A stretch of 28,874 nucleotides of DNA from a virus. Location: IMG/VR virus record IMGVR_UViG_3300037502_001663, positions 1 to 28,874 of that record; one strand, written 5' to 3'. The position numbers and the translations under genes were made by a program. The notes beneath the pieces are model-generated. The model was not told where the DNA came from and made no database searches. It saw only the letters and a list, made by a program, of their open reading frames with translations. Each line of letters begins with the position of its first letter. The stretch's first letter is position 1. This document shows, in pieces, positions 1 to 7,383 of this stretch.

Positions 1-1929
1 GATGATGTCAGCCTTGATCTTCTCGGCCTCAACCTCTGCCAGCATCGCAGCCGGGTCAGACGGCTTGTTCTGCTGCATCTGCTCCATAAACGCCGCAACT
101 TCTTCTGGATTGATCTCTTTCCAGAACTTTGCCGGGTCTTGGAAGCCGGCAAGCTGCGTCACTTCTGCCAAAGCATCGCGCAGCTGAACGAGATCAACGA
201 GCGGGTTGTAAGGCCCATAGGTCTGAATGACCTCTTTCTGCTGCGCGATGATCTGCATCAGAAAGGCCATGCGCTGCTCGTCGGAGCCACGACCAAGCGC
301 GATGTTGATCGTCATATCCATGCCGGCGTCCCACGCACGCGGGTCGATCGGCACGAACTGGTTGCGGAGACGGATAATCTTCGGCTTATCCTGATGCTGC
401 ACAACCAGCTTCAGCAAGCCTTGGAAGCAGCGTTTCAGGCCATCAGCAAACAGGCGCGCGATCATCTCGATGCGTTCCTGCGAGGATGTCAGCTGCGCCT
501 GCACAGCGGCATTTGTGGTCGATTGCAGCACGTCAGCATCAAGACCCTGCGATGCGCGCGAGATGCCCGTGCGCTGCGTCTTGATCTCGTCGATATAGGC
601 CATCACGCCAAGAGCCTGCTGACCGACAAACGGCGTTGCAAGAGGCTGCACAGCGCCAACTTGACGAGTTCGGATCACAGCACCCGTCTCGACGTTCATC
701 ACGTCATCAAGATTGACCTGACCTTCGACGACAACAGTGCGCGGATGGATCGACTGCGCCAAGCTGTCGAGCGTGTTCCGCATGATCGACGACTTGATGA
801 GCTGCAAATCCATCGTCTGATCTGCGATCGACTGACCGAAGATCGTGTGAGGCGTCGGATCAGGCGAGAGGATTGCAAACGGCGCATGTTGCACAACTTC
901 GTCATGCAAAATGTAAGCACCATTGCCGACAGAGCAAACTTTATGCAGCTCGGCAATGCCGTCGCCGTCCTTGTCTACGCGAACATAGCTCTCGACGTAG
1001 AAAACGCGATCGGTTGTCTCGTCCGTCGCGTTCGTGATGCCAAAAAACGACTGATCGGCAGGATTTCGGACAAGAACCTCGAGATTTTCTTCAAATCCGC
1101 CTGTTCCTGCGTTTTGTTCGATGATGTCGCGGTCATAACCCATCGCCACCAGCTCGGAGACCGTCGCCAGCTTGCGCCGACCGCAATAGATTGCGTCGTC
1201 GATGTTCGTCGCTTCGCTGTCGATCAAGAACTGCTCGGGCGGGATGCACTCGACGACATAGCGAGGCGTCCGCTTCACGCGCCTGATCTTGATGCTGTAG
1301 AACGGGATGCCGACTGCGCTGTCGAACTCTTCGATCATTTCGTCGATCGTCACGTCAGGCTCGGCCTGAATAAGCATCATCTCGTCAGCTGTCAGCCCTG
1401 AATAGCTGTAATACTCGACGCTCTCGTCATCGACCTTATACCAAGTCAGAACGCCGGTCTTGAGGATCAAAGCGTCCTTCATGGCATCGTGCAGGATGCG
1501 GAAACCGGGGTTTTCCTGCATGAAAATGTAGTTAATCAGGTCCGTCGCCTGTTCAGCTGCCGGAATGTCCTCTGGCATTTTCGGCACGAACTCGACGACC
1601 TTCTCAGGCCCCGTGAAGATGCGAAGCAGAGACGGAAGAAGCGCCAGCACGGTATCGCGCACTTCAGTCAATACGACTTGCGAGAGACCGTCTTCCTCGT
1701 TGCCGAACTTGTCGCCAAGGTAGTAAGCCATCGCAGCTTCGCGCTCTGGCGCGAGATAGCTGTCGATGTAGGTCTGCGCCGTCTCAATCGCCTGACGCAA
1801 AACGAAGGCGAACTCGTCGTCATCCATCGGGCCGTTGTCAGGGACAAGCAAACCCGTATCGCCGTTCAGGACGCGCTCTTTCGGGATCGGCGTATAGCTA
1901 GGGTCGTATTTACCGGGGAGCATTGCCAT
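1..1929 (-). CDS. Phage portal protein (partial, runs off left edge)
   Basis: An uninterrupted minus-strand reading frame of about 643 codons runs to position 1 with no stop, so the C-terminus is outside the window. Portal proteins form the dodecameric ring at the head vertex through which DNA is packaged and ejected. I recognise it as the large (P22-like/podoviral) portal type from overall character: an acidic N-terminus, a long alpha/beta middle with 'HAPFAILSPDPTPHTIFGQS' and 'DLQLIKSSIMRNTLD', then 'QRTGISRASQGLDADVLQ', and a Gln/Met-rich helical C-terminal part. This order is typical of that family. It lies at the end of the packaging operon, after the terminase genes. There are two possible starts, ATG at 1929 and ATG at 1923, each with a purine-rich site at suitable distance; the upstream gene's TAA at 1935-1937 lies in that site. 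Family call fairly sure; subfamily is inference. Confidence 0.85.
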   Translation of the reverse strand, partial: MAMLPGKYDPSYTPIPKERVLNGDTGLLVPDNGPMDDDEFAFVLRQAIETAQTYIDSYLAPEREAAMAYYLGDKFGNEEDGLSQVVLTEVRDTVLALLPSLLRIFTGPEKVVEFVPKMPEDIPAAEQATDLINYIFMQENPGFRILHDAMKDALILKTGVLTWYKVDDESVEYYSYSGLTADEMMLIQAEPDVTIDEMIEEFDSAVGIPFYSIKIRRVKRTPRYVVECIPPEQFLIDSEATNIDDAIYCGRRKLATVSELVAMGYDRDIIEQNAGTGGFEENLEVLVRNPADQSFFGITNATDETTDRVFYVESYVRVDKDGDGIAELHKVCSVGNGAYILHDEVVQHAPFAILSPDPTPHTIFGQSIADQTMDLQLIKSSIMRNTLDSLAQSIHPRTVVVEGQVNLDDVMNVETGAVIRTRQVGAVQPLATPFVGQQALGVMAYIDEIKTQRTGISRASQGLDADVLQSTTNAAVQAQLTSSQERIEMIARLFADGLKRCFQGLLKLVVQHQDKPKIIRLRNQFVPIDPRAWDAGMDMTINIALGRGSDEQRMAFLMQIIAQQKEVIQTYGPYNPLVDLVQLRDALAEVTQLAGFQDPAKFWKEINPEEVAAFMEQMQQNKPSDPAAMLAEVEAEKIKADII

Positions 1930-1934
1930 CGTCC

Positions 1935-2492
1935 TTATCCCTTCTTCCGAACGCGCCACCATTGCCAGCCATTCTCAGAGCCGACCTCGCGCCCGGTGAA
2001 AACTGTATCCACAGCTTTCTTTACACCATCCATCGGGTAGTCGTCACCGCCCATGACGCCGCCAGCCTTCACCTTCGGCCACCATGCCTCGATGTCAGCC
2101 ATCACGTCTTCATATTCGTGGCCGGCGTCAATCCACACGAAATCAACAGTCCCATCTCCAAACAGATGCGCCGCAGGAGCCGAAGCCATGCGATGCACAT
2201 GCAAATCAAGACCGTCGATGCGGTCCATGTTTTCGTTGAAGATGTCAAACACGCGCTCGAGATCGGGATCGGCCTTGTGAGCTGGCTCATTCGATCCGCC
2301 CCAATGATCGACACAGTGAAAGGAAATTTCCTTACCGCTGTTGACGATCTCAACGCCCATAAACGAAGCAGACTTTCCCTTCCAGCATCCAAGCTCGACG
2401 AACACAGCACCATCTTCAGCTGCCTTAACCGCAGCGCGGTAAGGCTTGCTGAAATTGAACCAGCCGTCGATCTCGTCGAAAAAGTGCTTCAC
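1935..2492 (-). CDS. Class I SAM-dependent methyltransferase (Methyltransf_24-like)
   Basis: A 185-aa protein with a Rossmann-type methyltransferase layout. The SAM-binding glycine motif is ELGCWKGKS (residues 33-41), an acidic VDHW follows at 61-64, and IDAGHEYEDV (121-130) plus GGDDY (148-152) match the 'D-G-x-H-x-Y ... H/D-D-Y' pattern of the Methyltransf_24/CmcI-like family, which methylates small molecules or sugars rather than DNA. It starts at GTG (2492), whose bases overlap the TGA of the upstream DUF6496-like gene (GTGA overlap), so it should be translationally coupled. A glycosyltransferase lies two genes upstream, so a joint role in modifying a surface glycan or a virion protein is a reasonable inference, but the substrate cannot be read from sequence. 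Confidence 0.8.
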   Translation of the reverse strand: MKHFFDEIDGWFNFSKPYRAAVKAAEDGAVFVELGCWKGKSASFMGVEIVNSGKEISFHCVDHWGGSNEPAHKADPDLERVFDIFNENMDRIDGLDLHVHRMASAPAAHLFGDGTVDFVWIDAGHEYEDVMADIEAWWPKVKAGGVMGGDDYPMDGVKKAVDTVFTGREVGSENGWQWWRVRKKG

Positions 2493-2647
2493 TTCTTCTT
2501 GCTCTTACCGGCTTCACTCAAAGCAATAGCCATCGCCTGCTTCTTCGACTTAACGACCGGACCCTTCTTCGATCCGCTGTGTAGCTTGCCTTCGGCGTAT
2601 TCGCCCATGACCTTGCTGATTTTCTTGTCAGCTTTCGACTTCTTCAT
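2489..2647 (-). CDS. Small basic phage protein, DUF6496-like
   Basis: A 52-aa Lys-rich ORF starting at ATG 2647 behind a strong GGAGG site seven bases upstream. The sequence runs MKKSKADKKISKVMGEYAEG ... LHSGSKKGPVV ... QAMAIALSEAGKSKKK, the pattern I know from the short DUF6496 proteins found in many phages and bacteria. Function is unknown; the high charge suggests nucleic-acid or capsid contact, which is inference. It overlaps the end of the glycosyltransferase gene by 20 bases and its TGA overlaps the GTG start of the methyltransferase gene, so it is an embedded member of the same operon. Confidence 0.8.
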   Translation of the reverse strand: MKKSKADKKISKVMGEYAEGKLHSGSKKGPVVKSKKQAMAIALSEAGKSKKK

Positions 2648-3323
2648 TTAGCGCCTCCATCTTTTGCGCTGCCTCTGCCACGTCTTGCGGCTCGTCTGGC
2701 CGGCACTCAACCGCATGATCGTGCGTGAACTCCATCGTGCCGATATGCTTCACGTCTTTCGACAAATCATGGTCGATGTAGACCTTGAAGCCGTTAGCCT
2801 GTGCGAGCTTGCAAAAATAAATATCCTCGCCCACCCACACATTGCCTGACGGAAGCCACGCCAAATTGAACCAAGGCAGCGGGCATTTCCGAAACACGTC
2901 CATCTTGATAAGCATGCAGCCCATACCGACTGCATCGACTTCTTCCAGCCCTGTGCTTTCGCTGTCCGTGTAGATGCACTCGAGATTTGCAAAGTCACGG
3001 AAAGCAACAGTCTTCACAGGGATGCGGCGTGTCGCATAGTTCGCCGCAACGATGTCCTTGTCGTGCTTTTGCAGCTTCCAGAACGTGTTTGCCGGAAACC
3101 GCATGTCAGCATCGAGAAACAACACATAATCAAAATCAGCGGCAAACGCCTTGCGAACCAAGTTCTGCCGCTGATCTGCGATGAGCGTGCCGCTCAATAT
3201 GTTGATGTTGAACGTGCCGCCTTGCGGAAGACCTGCATAGATGTTGGCTGTCAACATCGCCAAGTCTTTCGCAAAGCCAGAACACACCGTCTCCCGCGCC
3301 GGTATGCAAATGGCGACCTTCAC
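2628..3323 (-). CDS. GT-A fold glycosyltransferase (family 2-like)
   Basis: A 231-aa protein. N-terminal MKVAICIPAR is the usual beta strand of GT2 enzymes. The metal/nucleotide-sugar DxD motif is LFLDADMRF (DAD at 71-73), and GEDIYF (165-170) fits the acceptor-side 'ED' motif. A late His (DHDLSKDVKHIG, 185-193) could complete the metal site. Such enzymes move a sugar from a nucleotide donor to a protein, DNA base or glycan. There is no membrane segment, so it should be soluble. The start is GTG (3323), three bases after the stop of the upstream Cys-rich gene, with GAGGG as the likely ribosome site. Its position in the head operon next to a small-molecule methyltransferase is unusual and suggests a virion or host-surface modification pair. 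The acceptor is unknown. Confidence 0.8.
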   Translation of the reverse strand: MKVAICIPARETVCSGFAKDLAMLTANIYAGLPQGGTFNINILSGTLIADQRQNLVRKAFAADFDYVLFLDADMRFPANTFWKLQKHDKDIVAANYATRRIPVKTVAFRDFANLECIYTDSESTGLEEVDAVGMGCMLIKMDVFRKCPLPWFNLAWLPSGNVWVGEDIYFCKLAQANGFKVYIDHDLSKDVKHIGTMEFTHDHAVECRPDEPQDVAEAAQKMEALNEEVES

Positions 3324-3326
3324 GAC

Positions 3327-3803
3327 TTAGCCCTCTTCGTATTCTTCGCCTTCGTATTCGCCCTCGTCGCTTTCGTCGTATTCCTCGGCTTCGTCGTCAT
3401 CCTCGCCGTCTTCGTCTTTGATCGGCCCTCCGACGATCCATGCGTCACAGGTTCGCTCTGCGGCGCATTTGAAGTCAAAGATTTCACAAAAGCCGAGATC
3501 GCCAGCTTCAATCGTGTCCATAGGGTCATCAGCTTGCCCTTCTCCTCCAAGGCCCTGCGCGATGCAGGCCATCATCTTCTCGGTCTGGTTAAACGCAGCA
3601 CAGTTGCCGCAGCGCATCGACATCGCCTCTTCGACAGGCACGTCCCACTTCGCTGCCATCTGCTGCCAGTATTCGTCGTCAGGCGAACGCGGGTTCATCG
3701 GGCCATAGTTAGCCTTGTCGATCGCCTTGCCACGGTTCTGAAGGTTGATCGTGATGTCGCGCGTAGCGACCGGACAAGCGCCGCCTTCCATCTCTTCAGC
3801 CAT
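3327..3803 (-). CDS. Cys-rich conserved phage protein with acidic tail
   Basis: A 158-aa protein not assigned a function. It has seven cysteines (residues 10, 65, 68, 80, 106, 113, 119), arranged as RCGNCAAF, MMACIAQG and GFCEIFDFKCAAERTCDAW. This spacing resembles small metal- or Fe-S-binding phage proteins seen near portal/terminase genes. The last 30 residues are almost all Asp/Glu/Gly/Tyr, a disordered acidic tail. ATG 3803 is preferred over GTG 3806, because it overlaps the TGA of the preceding small gene (TGATG). The acidic tail could mimic DNA or contact a basic partner, such as the neighbouring Lys-rich proteins; this is inference. Confidence 0.75.
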   Translation of the reverse strand: MAEEMEGGACPVATRDITINLQNRGKAIDKANYGPMNPRSPDDEYWQQMAAKWDVPVEEAMSMRCGNCAAFNQTEKMMACIAQGLGGEGQADDPMDTIEAGDLGFCEIFDFKCAAERTCDAWIVGGPIKDEDGEDDDEAEEYDESDEGEYEGEEYEEG

Positions 3804-3958
3804 CACTTGCCCTTCTTTTTCGCGGCGCGCATGTTATCGACCAAATTCGGATAGGGACGACCAGCCTTCGCAGCCATCGACTTTGCAGACGCCTTCTGCT
3901 TCGGCGTCAGCTTCTTGTCAGACTTTGTCGGGTCTTTCGTGTCCCAAACCTTTTTCAT
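3803..3958 (-). CDS. Small basic conserved phage protein
   Basis: A 51-aa Lys-rich ORF, MKKVWDTKDPTKSDKKLTPK followed by ...KSMAAKAGRPYPNLVDNMRAAKKKGK. Its ATG (3958) overlaps the upstream TGA (ATGA) and its TGA overlaps the next ATG (TGATG), so coupling on both sides supports it as real. I recognise the general 'KLTPKQKASAKSMAAKAGRPYPNLVDN' style from phage structural operons but know no function. Together with the DUF6321-like and DUF6496-like genes it makes a set of three very basic short proteins in the head operon. Confidence 0.75.
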   Translation of the reverse strand: MKKVWDTKDPTKSDKKLTPKQKASAKSMAAKAGRPYPNLVDNMRAAKKKGK

Positions 3959-4206
3959 CCGAGTAATCCTCTTACTGGCATATTGATGCGGGCGTCACGC
4001 TGAAGCTCGTCAAAGTATCGGCGCAAACCAAAATCTTCTGGAACGTATCTTTCTGAAGCGTCCCCATAGAACTGATACATGGGCATGTTTGAGTGAGCCG
4101 GACCAAATTGCTGCGAAAGAGCTTCTGGACCGGGTGGGCCTAACCGTCGCGGGTCATATTCAAAAAAGAAGTTTCCCGTGTCGGGGAACGGCATAAGTCT
4201 GTCCAT
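3955..4206 (-). CDS. Hypothetical phage protein
   Basis: An 83-aa protein, MDRLMPFPDTGNFFFEYDPR ... LRRYFDELQRDARINMPVRGLLG, of no family I recognise. It is rich in Pro, Tyr and Phe and has no membrane segment. ATG 4206 is chosen over the GTG at 4212, because the AAGGA site is about nine bases from the ATG but only three from the GTG. It ends in an ATGA overlap with the next gene. Position between the DUF6321-like gene and a basic small protein suggests a head-operon accessory role. Confidence 0.65.
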   Translation of the reverse strand: MDRLMPFPDTGNFFFEYDPRRLGPPGPEALSQQFGPAHSNMPMYQFYGDASERYVPEDFGLRRYFDELQRDARINMPVRGLLG

Positions 4207-4208
4207 CG

Positions 4209-4517
4209 TCACTTATCCTTCTTTTCGTTCCGCTTGCTGATTGCCGCCGCCTTCTTCTTAGCGTCAGCCTTGCTCGAGGCTCCCCACGCCTGCAATGACT
4301 TCAGCAAGCGCGTCGGCTCTCCGTCCTTGTATTCCGGTCCCGGCATGTTTCCCATGCGCGCCAAAAACGACGCACGACGCGGGTTGTCGCCAGACTTCAC
4401 AGGAGGCTTCAGATCGGAACCGGGATTAGCCGCCTCATAAGACTTGCGGCCCTTCTCGTTCAAGCCACCCTTGGCGTTCTTGCCAGCCTTGCGTGTCCAT
4501 GCAGGCGTCTTAGCCAT
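4209..4517 (-). CDS. DUF6321-like basic phage protein
   Basis: A 102-aa protein beginning MAKTPAWTRKAGKNAKGGLN with ...GRKSYEAANPGSDLKPPV..., ...RRASFLARMGNMPGPEYKDG... and ...TRLLKSLQAWGAS. This matches the consensus I know for DUF6321 (a short protein next to terminase genes in many phages). The start is ATG 4517, behind an AGGAG site seven bases upstream; the longer reading frame to 4568 lacks this support. It is strongly basic at both ends. Molecular function is unknown. The short gap to the large terminase (4518-4571) holds nothing recognisable. Confidence 0.85.
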   Translation of the reverse strand: MAKTPAWTRKAGKNAKGGLNEKGRKSYEAANPGSDLKPPVKSGDNPRRASFLARMGNMPGPEYKDGEPTRLLKSLQAWGASSKADAKKKAAAISKRNEKKDK

Positions 4518-4571
4518 GAGCGGTCTCCTGTTTGCGCCGAAAATACGTTGATTGCGTCCGCAACGCAAACA

Positions 4572-5981
4572 CTAGACGATGCCTTTGATGTGACGCTTGA
4601 GCGCCTGACCGGGTATCCACTTCGGCGCACGACCTCCGACCATCGCAGCTTGAGACGCAAACGTCAGGCACAACGCATCTGCCAAGTCAGGCGAACGCAT
4701 ACGACGCTTTCTCATGCTGTCCTTGCTCTCAACCTGAACCTTGCCGCTCGATGTGAACGAATAACGCGGCGCAACAAGCTCATGCCGCAGCTGGTCGTCT
4801 GCCGGCAGCTTCACTGCTCTCGTCGTCAGCCAATCCTTCACACTCAACCATAATTCATCACGCAGCTTGTTCGCGTTCGGGTTCATAGCCGACGCCTCTG
4901 CCACGTTCACATCTCGCACGTTGTAACCCATCTCGCGCAATCGGTCAGCCACACCAGAACCAAGACCGATCGTATCGACGCAAATCTCGTCAGGGTTGTC
5001 GATTTTCATTTCGTTCACGATCGCGCCCACAACTTGCATCGTGTCGAGACCGCCCCACGACTTCACGTCAAGCACAACATTCCCCTTGCGCTTCACAAGA
5101 GCCGTTCTGTCAGTGCCGAACCGCGCAACGTCAAGGCCATAAACAAGAGGATCATTAGCGCCAGCAACAATGTCACGCCCAATCGCCCCATCGACCAGCT
5201 CTGCCGGTATGAGCGTGTCGTCGTCGGCAAGTGCGAACTCGCCAAGAACACGAATACGAAAAGCGTTGCTGTCTTCACCATACGTCGCCTTGATCTGCTG
5301 AACGAAGTCAGCAGAAACGAGCGGAATATTCAAACAGGAGACGTGCATCCGATACCAATCGGACGCAAGATCGTGATGCGTTTTATAAAACAATCCGCTA
5401 TTTCTAGTCGGGTTGCTAATCAGGATCGTCGATGCCGAGTGACCAGACATCGAACCCGCCGCCGCCTCGAAAACCTGTTCAGGAACGGCTGATGCTTCGT
5501 CCACCACCAGCAAAACGTGTTCGGAGTGGACACCAGCCAAAGCCTCGGGTCGCTCCGTCGAAGAAGTCCTAGCCGAGATAAACGAACTCTCAGGCGCACC
5601 TTTCAGCACAACACGATCGGAAAAGACCTCAAAGCTCTCGCGCAATACTGGCGGCAGCTTGTTGATCCACGTTTTCAGTTCCGAATACAGCGCATCGAAC
5701 AGCTGTGCTGATGTCGGCGCAGTCACGACGCTCTTCTGCGGGTAGCGCGTCGTCATGTGCCATATCAAAGCCCACGAACACGCCGTCGATTTGCCAACAC
5801 CGTGACCGGCGCGCACAGAGATACGACGCTCGCCACGCGCCAATGCGCTCAGAAAATCCTTCTGCCAAGGAAGAGGCTTCGCCTCCAACACATTCTCAAC
5901 AAAACCGACAGGATCGCGCTCATACCGTTCAATGAACGCAACGAAATCGTTACCGCTTTCCTTTGCTGCCGTCGATGACAT
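4572..5981 (-). CDS. terL: Terminase large subunit
   Basis: A 469-aa DNA-packaging motor. The N-terminal ATPase has Walker A RAGHGVGKST (57-66) and Walker B VLLVVDEAS (156-164, catalytic Glu 162). SNPTRNSG (189-196) fits the coupling motif. The C-terminal RNase H-like nuclease shows YGLDVARFGTDRTAL (first Asp 284), ICVDTIGLG (Asp 336) and SPDLADAL (430-437, last acidic cluster). All three nuclease acids are visible, so the enzyme should both translocate and cut concatemers at the portal. It starts at ATG 5981 after a GGGGGAGG run. It is separated from the small terminase by about 2.4 kb of inserted genes. Confidence 0.96.
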   Translation of the reverse strand: MSSTAAKESGNDFVAFIERYERDPVGFVENVLEAKPLPWQKDFLSALARGERRISVRAGHGVGKSTACSWALIWHMTTRYPQKSVVTAPTSAQLFDALYSELKTWINKLPPVLRESFEVFSDRVVLKGAPESSFISARTSSTERPEALAGVHSEHVLLVVDEASAVPEQVFEAAAGSMSGHSASTILISNPTRNSGLFYKTHHDLASDWYRMHVSCLNIPLVSADFVQQIKATYGEDSNAFRIRVLGEFALADDDTLIPAELVDGAIGRDIVAGANDPLVYGLDVARFGTDRTALVKRKGNVVLDVKSWGGLDTMQVVGAIVNEMKIDNPDEICVDTIGLGSGVADRLREMGYNVRDVNVAEASAMNPNANKLRDELWLSVKDWLTTRAVKLPADDQLRHELVAPRYSFTSSGKVQVESKDSMRKRRMRSPDLADALCLTFASQAAMVGGRAPKWIPGQALKRHIKGIV

Positions 5982-6162
5982 GAACCTCCCCCTTCGGCGG
6001 GTTGAGCATGTATGTAAGCCCCGCCATCGCCTGCAACAAGTAAAGCCTTGCGTCCTCGTCCCGCGTCACATCTACCTGATTTGCCAGATTGCACAACGCG
6101 CCAGCAAGCTGCGCCAGCTCGCTCTCCTGACCTACTACCACCACTTCGTCTTCCTCATCCAT
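5950..6162 (-). CDS. Small hypothetical phage protein
   Basis: A 70-aa protein with an acidic N-terminus (MDEEDEVVVV) and a predicted helical centre (ESELAQLAGALCNLANQVDV). It overlaps the first 32 bases of the large terminase gene and starts two bases after the stop of the metallophosphoesterase gene, with GGGGA upstream. No family recognised. The coupling makes it likely to be expressed. It might assist packaging, but that rests only on location. Confidence 0.65.
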   Translation of the reverse strand: MDEEDEVVVVGQESELAQLAGALCNLANQVDVTRDEDARLYLLQAMAGLTYMLNPPKGEVHVIDGSKGKR

Positions 6163-6164
6163 CG

Positions 6165-7217
6165 TCAGTCCCCATACATCGACCGCAGACTATCCATGCT
6201 GATGAAGTTATGCCCGACGATGTGACCGCCGCGTAACTCAAGATCAAAGATGCCATAGGACCAGCCCGTCGTCGCCGTCCCTGCATACGGCGCAACATAG
6301 CCTGTCGGCATCGCGCTTCCCAAGTTCAGCACCTCGATGTGCTGCGACGGACCGATCTTCGGCACTTGCTTAAACACAGCCCTGTGCGTGTGACCCCACA
6401 CGATCGAGAACAACGCATCATTCCCAATCTGCTGCTCTGAGTTCTTGCCCGAATACGCCCGCCCCATGATCGTCTTCGGCGCATGCACAAACCCGACGCC
6501 ACCGATAAACAGAAACTCACCATAAGGCTTCGCGCGCCAGTCATACCGCGCAAACACATCCTGCAACGCCTCAACGAACATGCCGTCAGCTTCGGGGTGC
6601 AAGTCCTGGAACCGATAAACACGGTCCTCATGGTTCCCCTCAACCACATGCAACTGGATACCGCTGCCCGAAATTTCCTTGTGGATAAGTCCTAAAGCCT
6701 CTTCCAAACTTTCGAGATCGCGCTTGTAGGACGGCTTCAGCGCCGCGCTCAAAGACCCGATCGGCTCATGGCTCGAGCAACTATGAAAGTCGCCAAAGTC
6801 ACCGATCTGCACAACCTTGTCAGGCTTCGTCTTCGCAATGTGCCGGCCAAACCACTTGAACCGCTGCTTGTCCTGCGTCGGGCTGTCATGCACATCACCG
6901 ATCGCGCAAACCCTGATCGTCTCTCCTTCAGGGTTGCTTCCCGCCCGCACCGACACACGCAACTTTGGCGCGGGCGAGAACTCAACATCACGCGGAACAA
7001 GCGTGATTTCGTCTAAAAACAGCTGATAAAGCTCAGGATGTGACCGCTCGATCGGTCCGCCCGCTCGCAGGCGCGTGTAGATCGTCCCCGTGCTGACGTT
7101 CAACTTCTTCGCCGTCAGCTGGATCGCATCGCTCTTCGGATGCCCCGCCCGCAACGCCTTCACCAAAGCATTGACCGTCTCTTCTGCAAGAGCTTTCGGT
7201 ATCGGCGGCTGCGGCAT
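6165..7217 (-). CDS. HTH-calcineurin-like metallophosphoesterase
   Basis: A 350-aa protein in two parts. Residues 12-52 look like a helix-turn-helix (DAIQLTAKKLNVSTGTIYTR). From residue 102 onward is a calcineurin-type metallophosphoesterase with all the metal-site motifs: GDVHD (107-111), GDFGD (139-143), GNHED (194-198), VHAPK (244-248) and GHTHR (275-279). These enzymes use two metal ions to hydrolyse phosphoesters, including nucleic acids, cyclic nucleotides and protein phosphates. The DNA-binding head suggests a nucleic-acid substrate or recruitment to DNA; this is inference. Its first 185 bases overlap the 3' part of the upstream small gene in another frame, and no strong ribosome site is visible at ATG 7217. 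Confidence 0.85.
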   Translation of the reverse strand: MPQPPIPKALAEETVNALVKALRAGHPKSDAIQLTAKKLNVSTGTIYTRLRAGGPIERSHPELYQLFLDEITLVPRDVEFSPAPKLRVSVRAGSNPEGETIRVCAIGDVHDSPTQDKQRFKWFGRHIAKTKPDKVVQIGDFGDFHSCSSHEPIGSLSAALKPSYKRDLESLEEALGLIHKEISGSGIQLHVVEGNHEDRVYRFQDLHPEADGMFVEALQDVFARYDWRAKPYGEFLFIGGVGFVHAPKTIMGRAYSGKNSEQQIGNDALFSIVWGHTHRAVFKQVPKIGPSQHIEVLNLGSAMPTGYVAPYAGTATTGWSYGIFDLELRGGHIVGHNFISMDSLRSMYGD

Positions 7218-7383
7218 CCAGATGGTCCGTCTCTACACCCGGCGGGCTTCCCGTGCGTGACCATTGCATCAGCACGCTCCAAAGTCCATGCGTCGGGCCA
7301 AGGTCCGCCGCGTAAGTCCATCCGTTCGCTGCGTATTCGGGAACGTCAGCATGTCTGACGTATCGGAACCAGCTAACGGACAT
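7033..7383 (-). CDS. Small phage protein with WFRY motif, 3' half overlapping
   Basis: The N-terminal 45-50 residues (MSVSWFRYVRHADVPEYAAN, ...GWTYAADLGPTHGLWSVLMQW) resemble short phage proteins with the pattern 'WFR(Y/F)VR..DV..Y...GW.....LG..HG..S.LM.W', whose function is unknown to me. The ATG at 7383 lies inside the last codons of the DNA methyltransferase gene (11-base overlap). The frame stays open for 116 codons, but the last 61 lie over the metallophosphoesterase start in another frame and look low in character (charged, Gly/Asp rich). So the 5' half is well supported and the 3' half is an overprint. Confidence 0.6.
   Translation of the reverse strand: MSVSWFRYVRHADVPEYAANGWTYAADLGPTHGLWSVLMQWSRTGSPPGVETDHLDAAAADTESSCRRDGQCFGEGVAGGASEERCDPADGEEVERQHGDDLHAPASGRTDRAVTS

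Noticed and set aside
139-1401. 420-aa plus-strand open frame
   Set aside because: It lies antisense to the portal gene, which has clear family character on the minus strand. The plus-strand translation is Arg/Asp/His-rich without any motif.
3063-3854. 263-aa plus-strand open frame
   Set aside because: It mirrors the glycosyltransferase and Cys-rich genes on the other strand, and its run of hydrophobic residues is just the antisense of the acidic tail.
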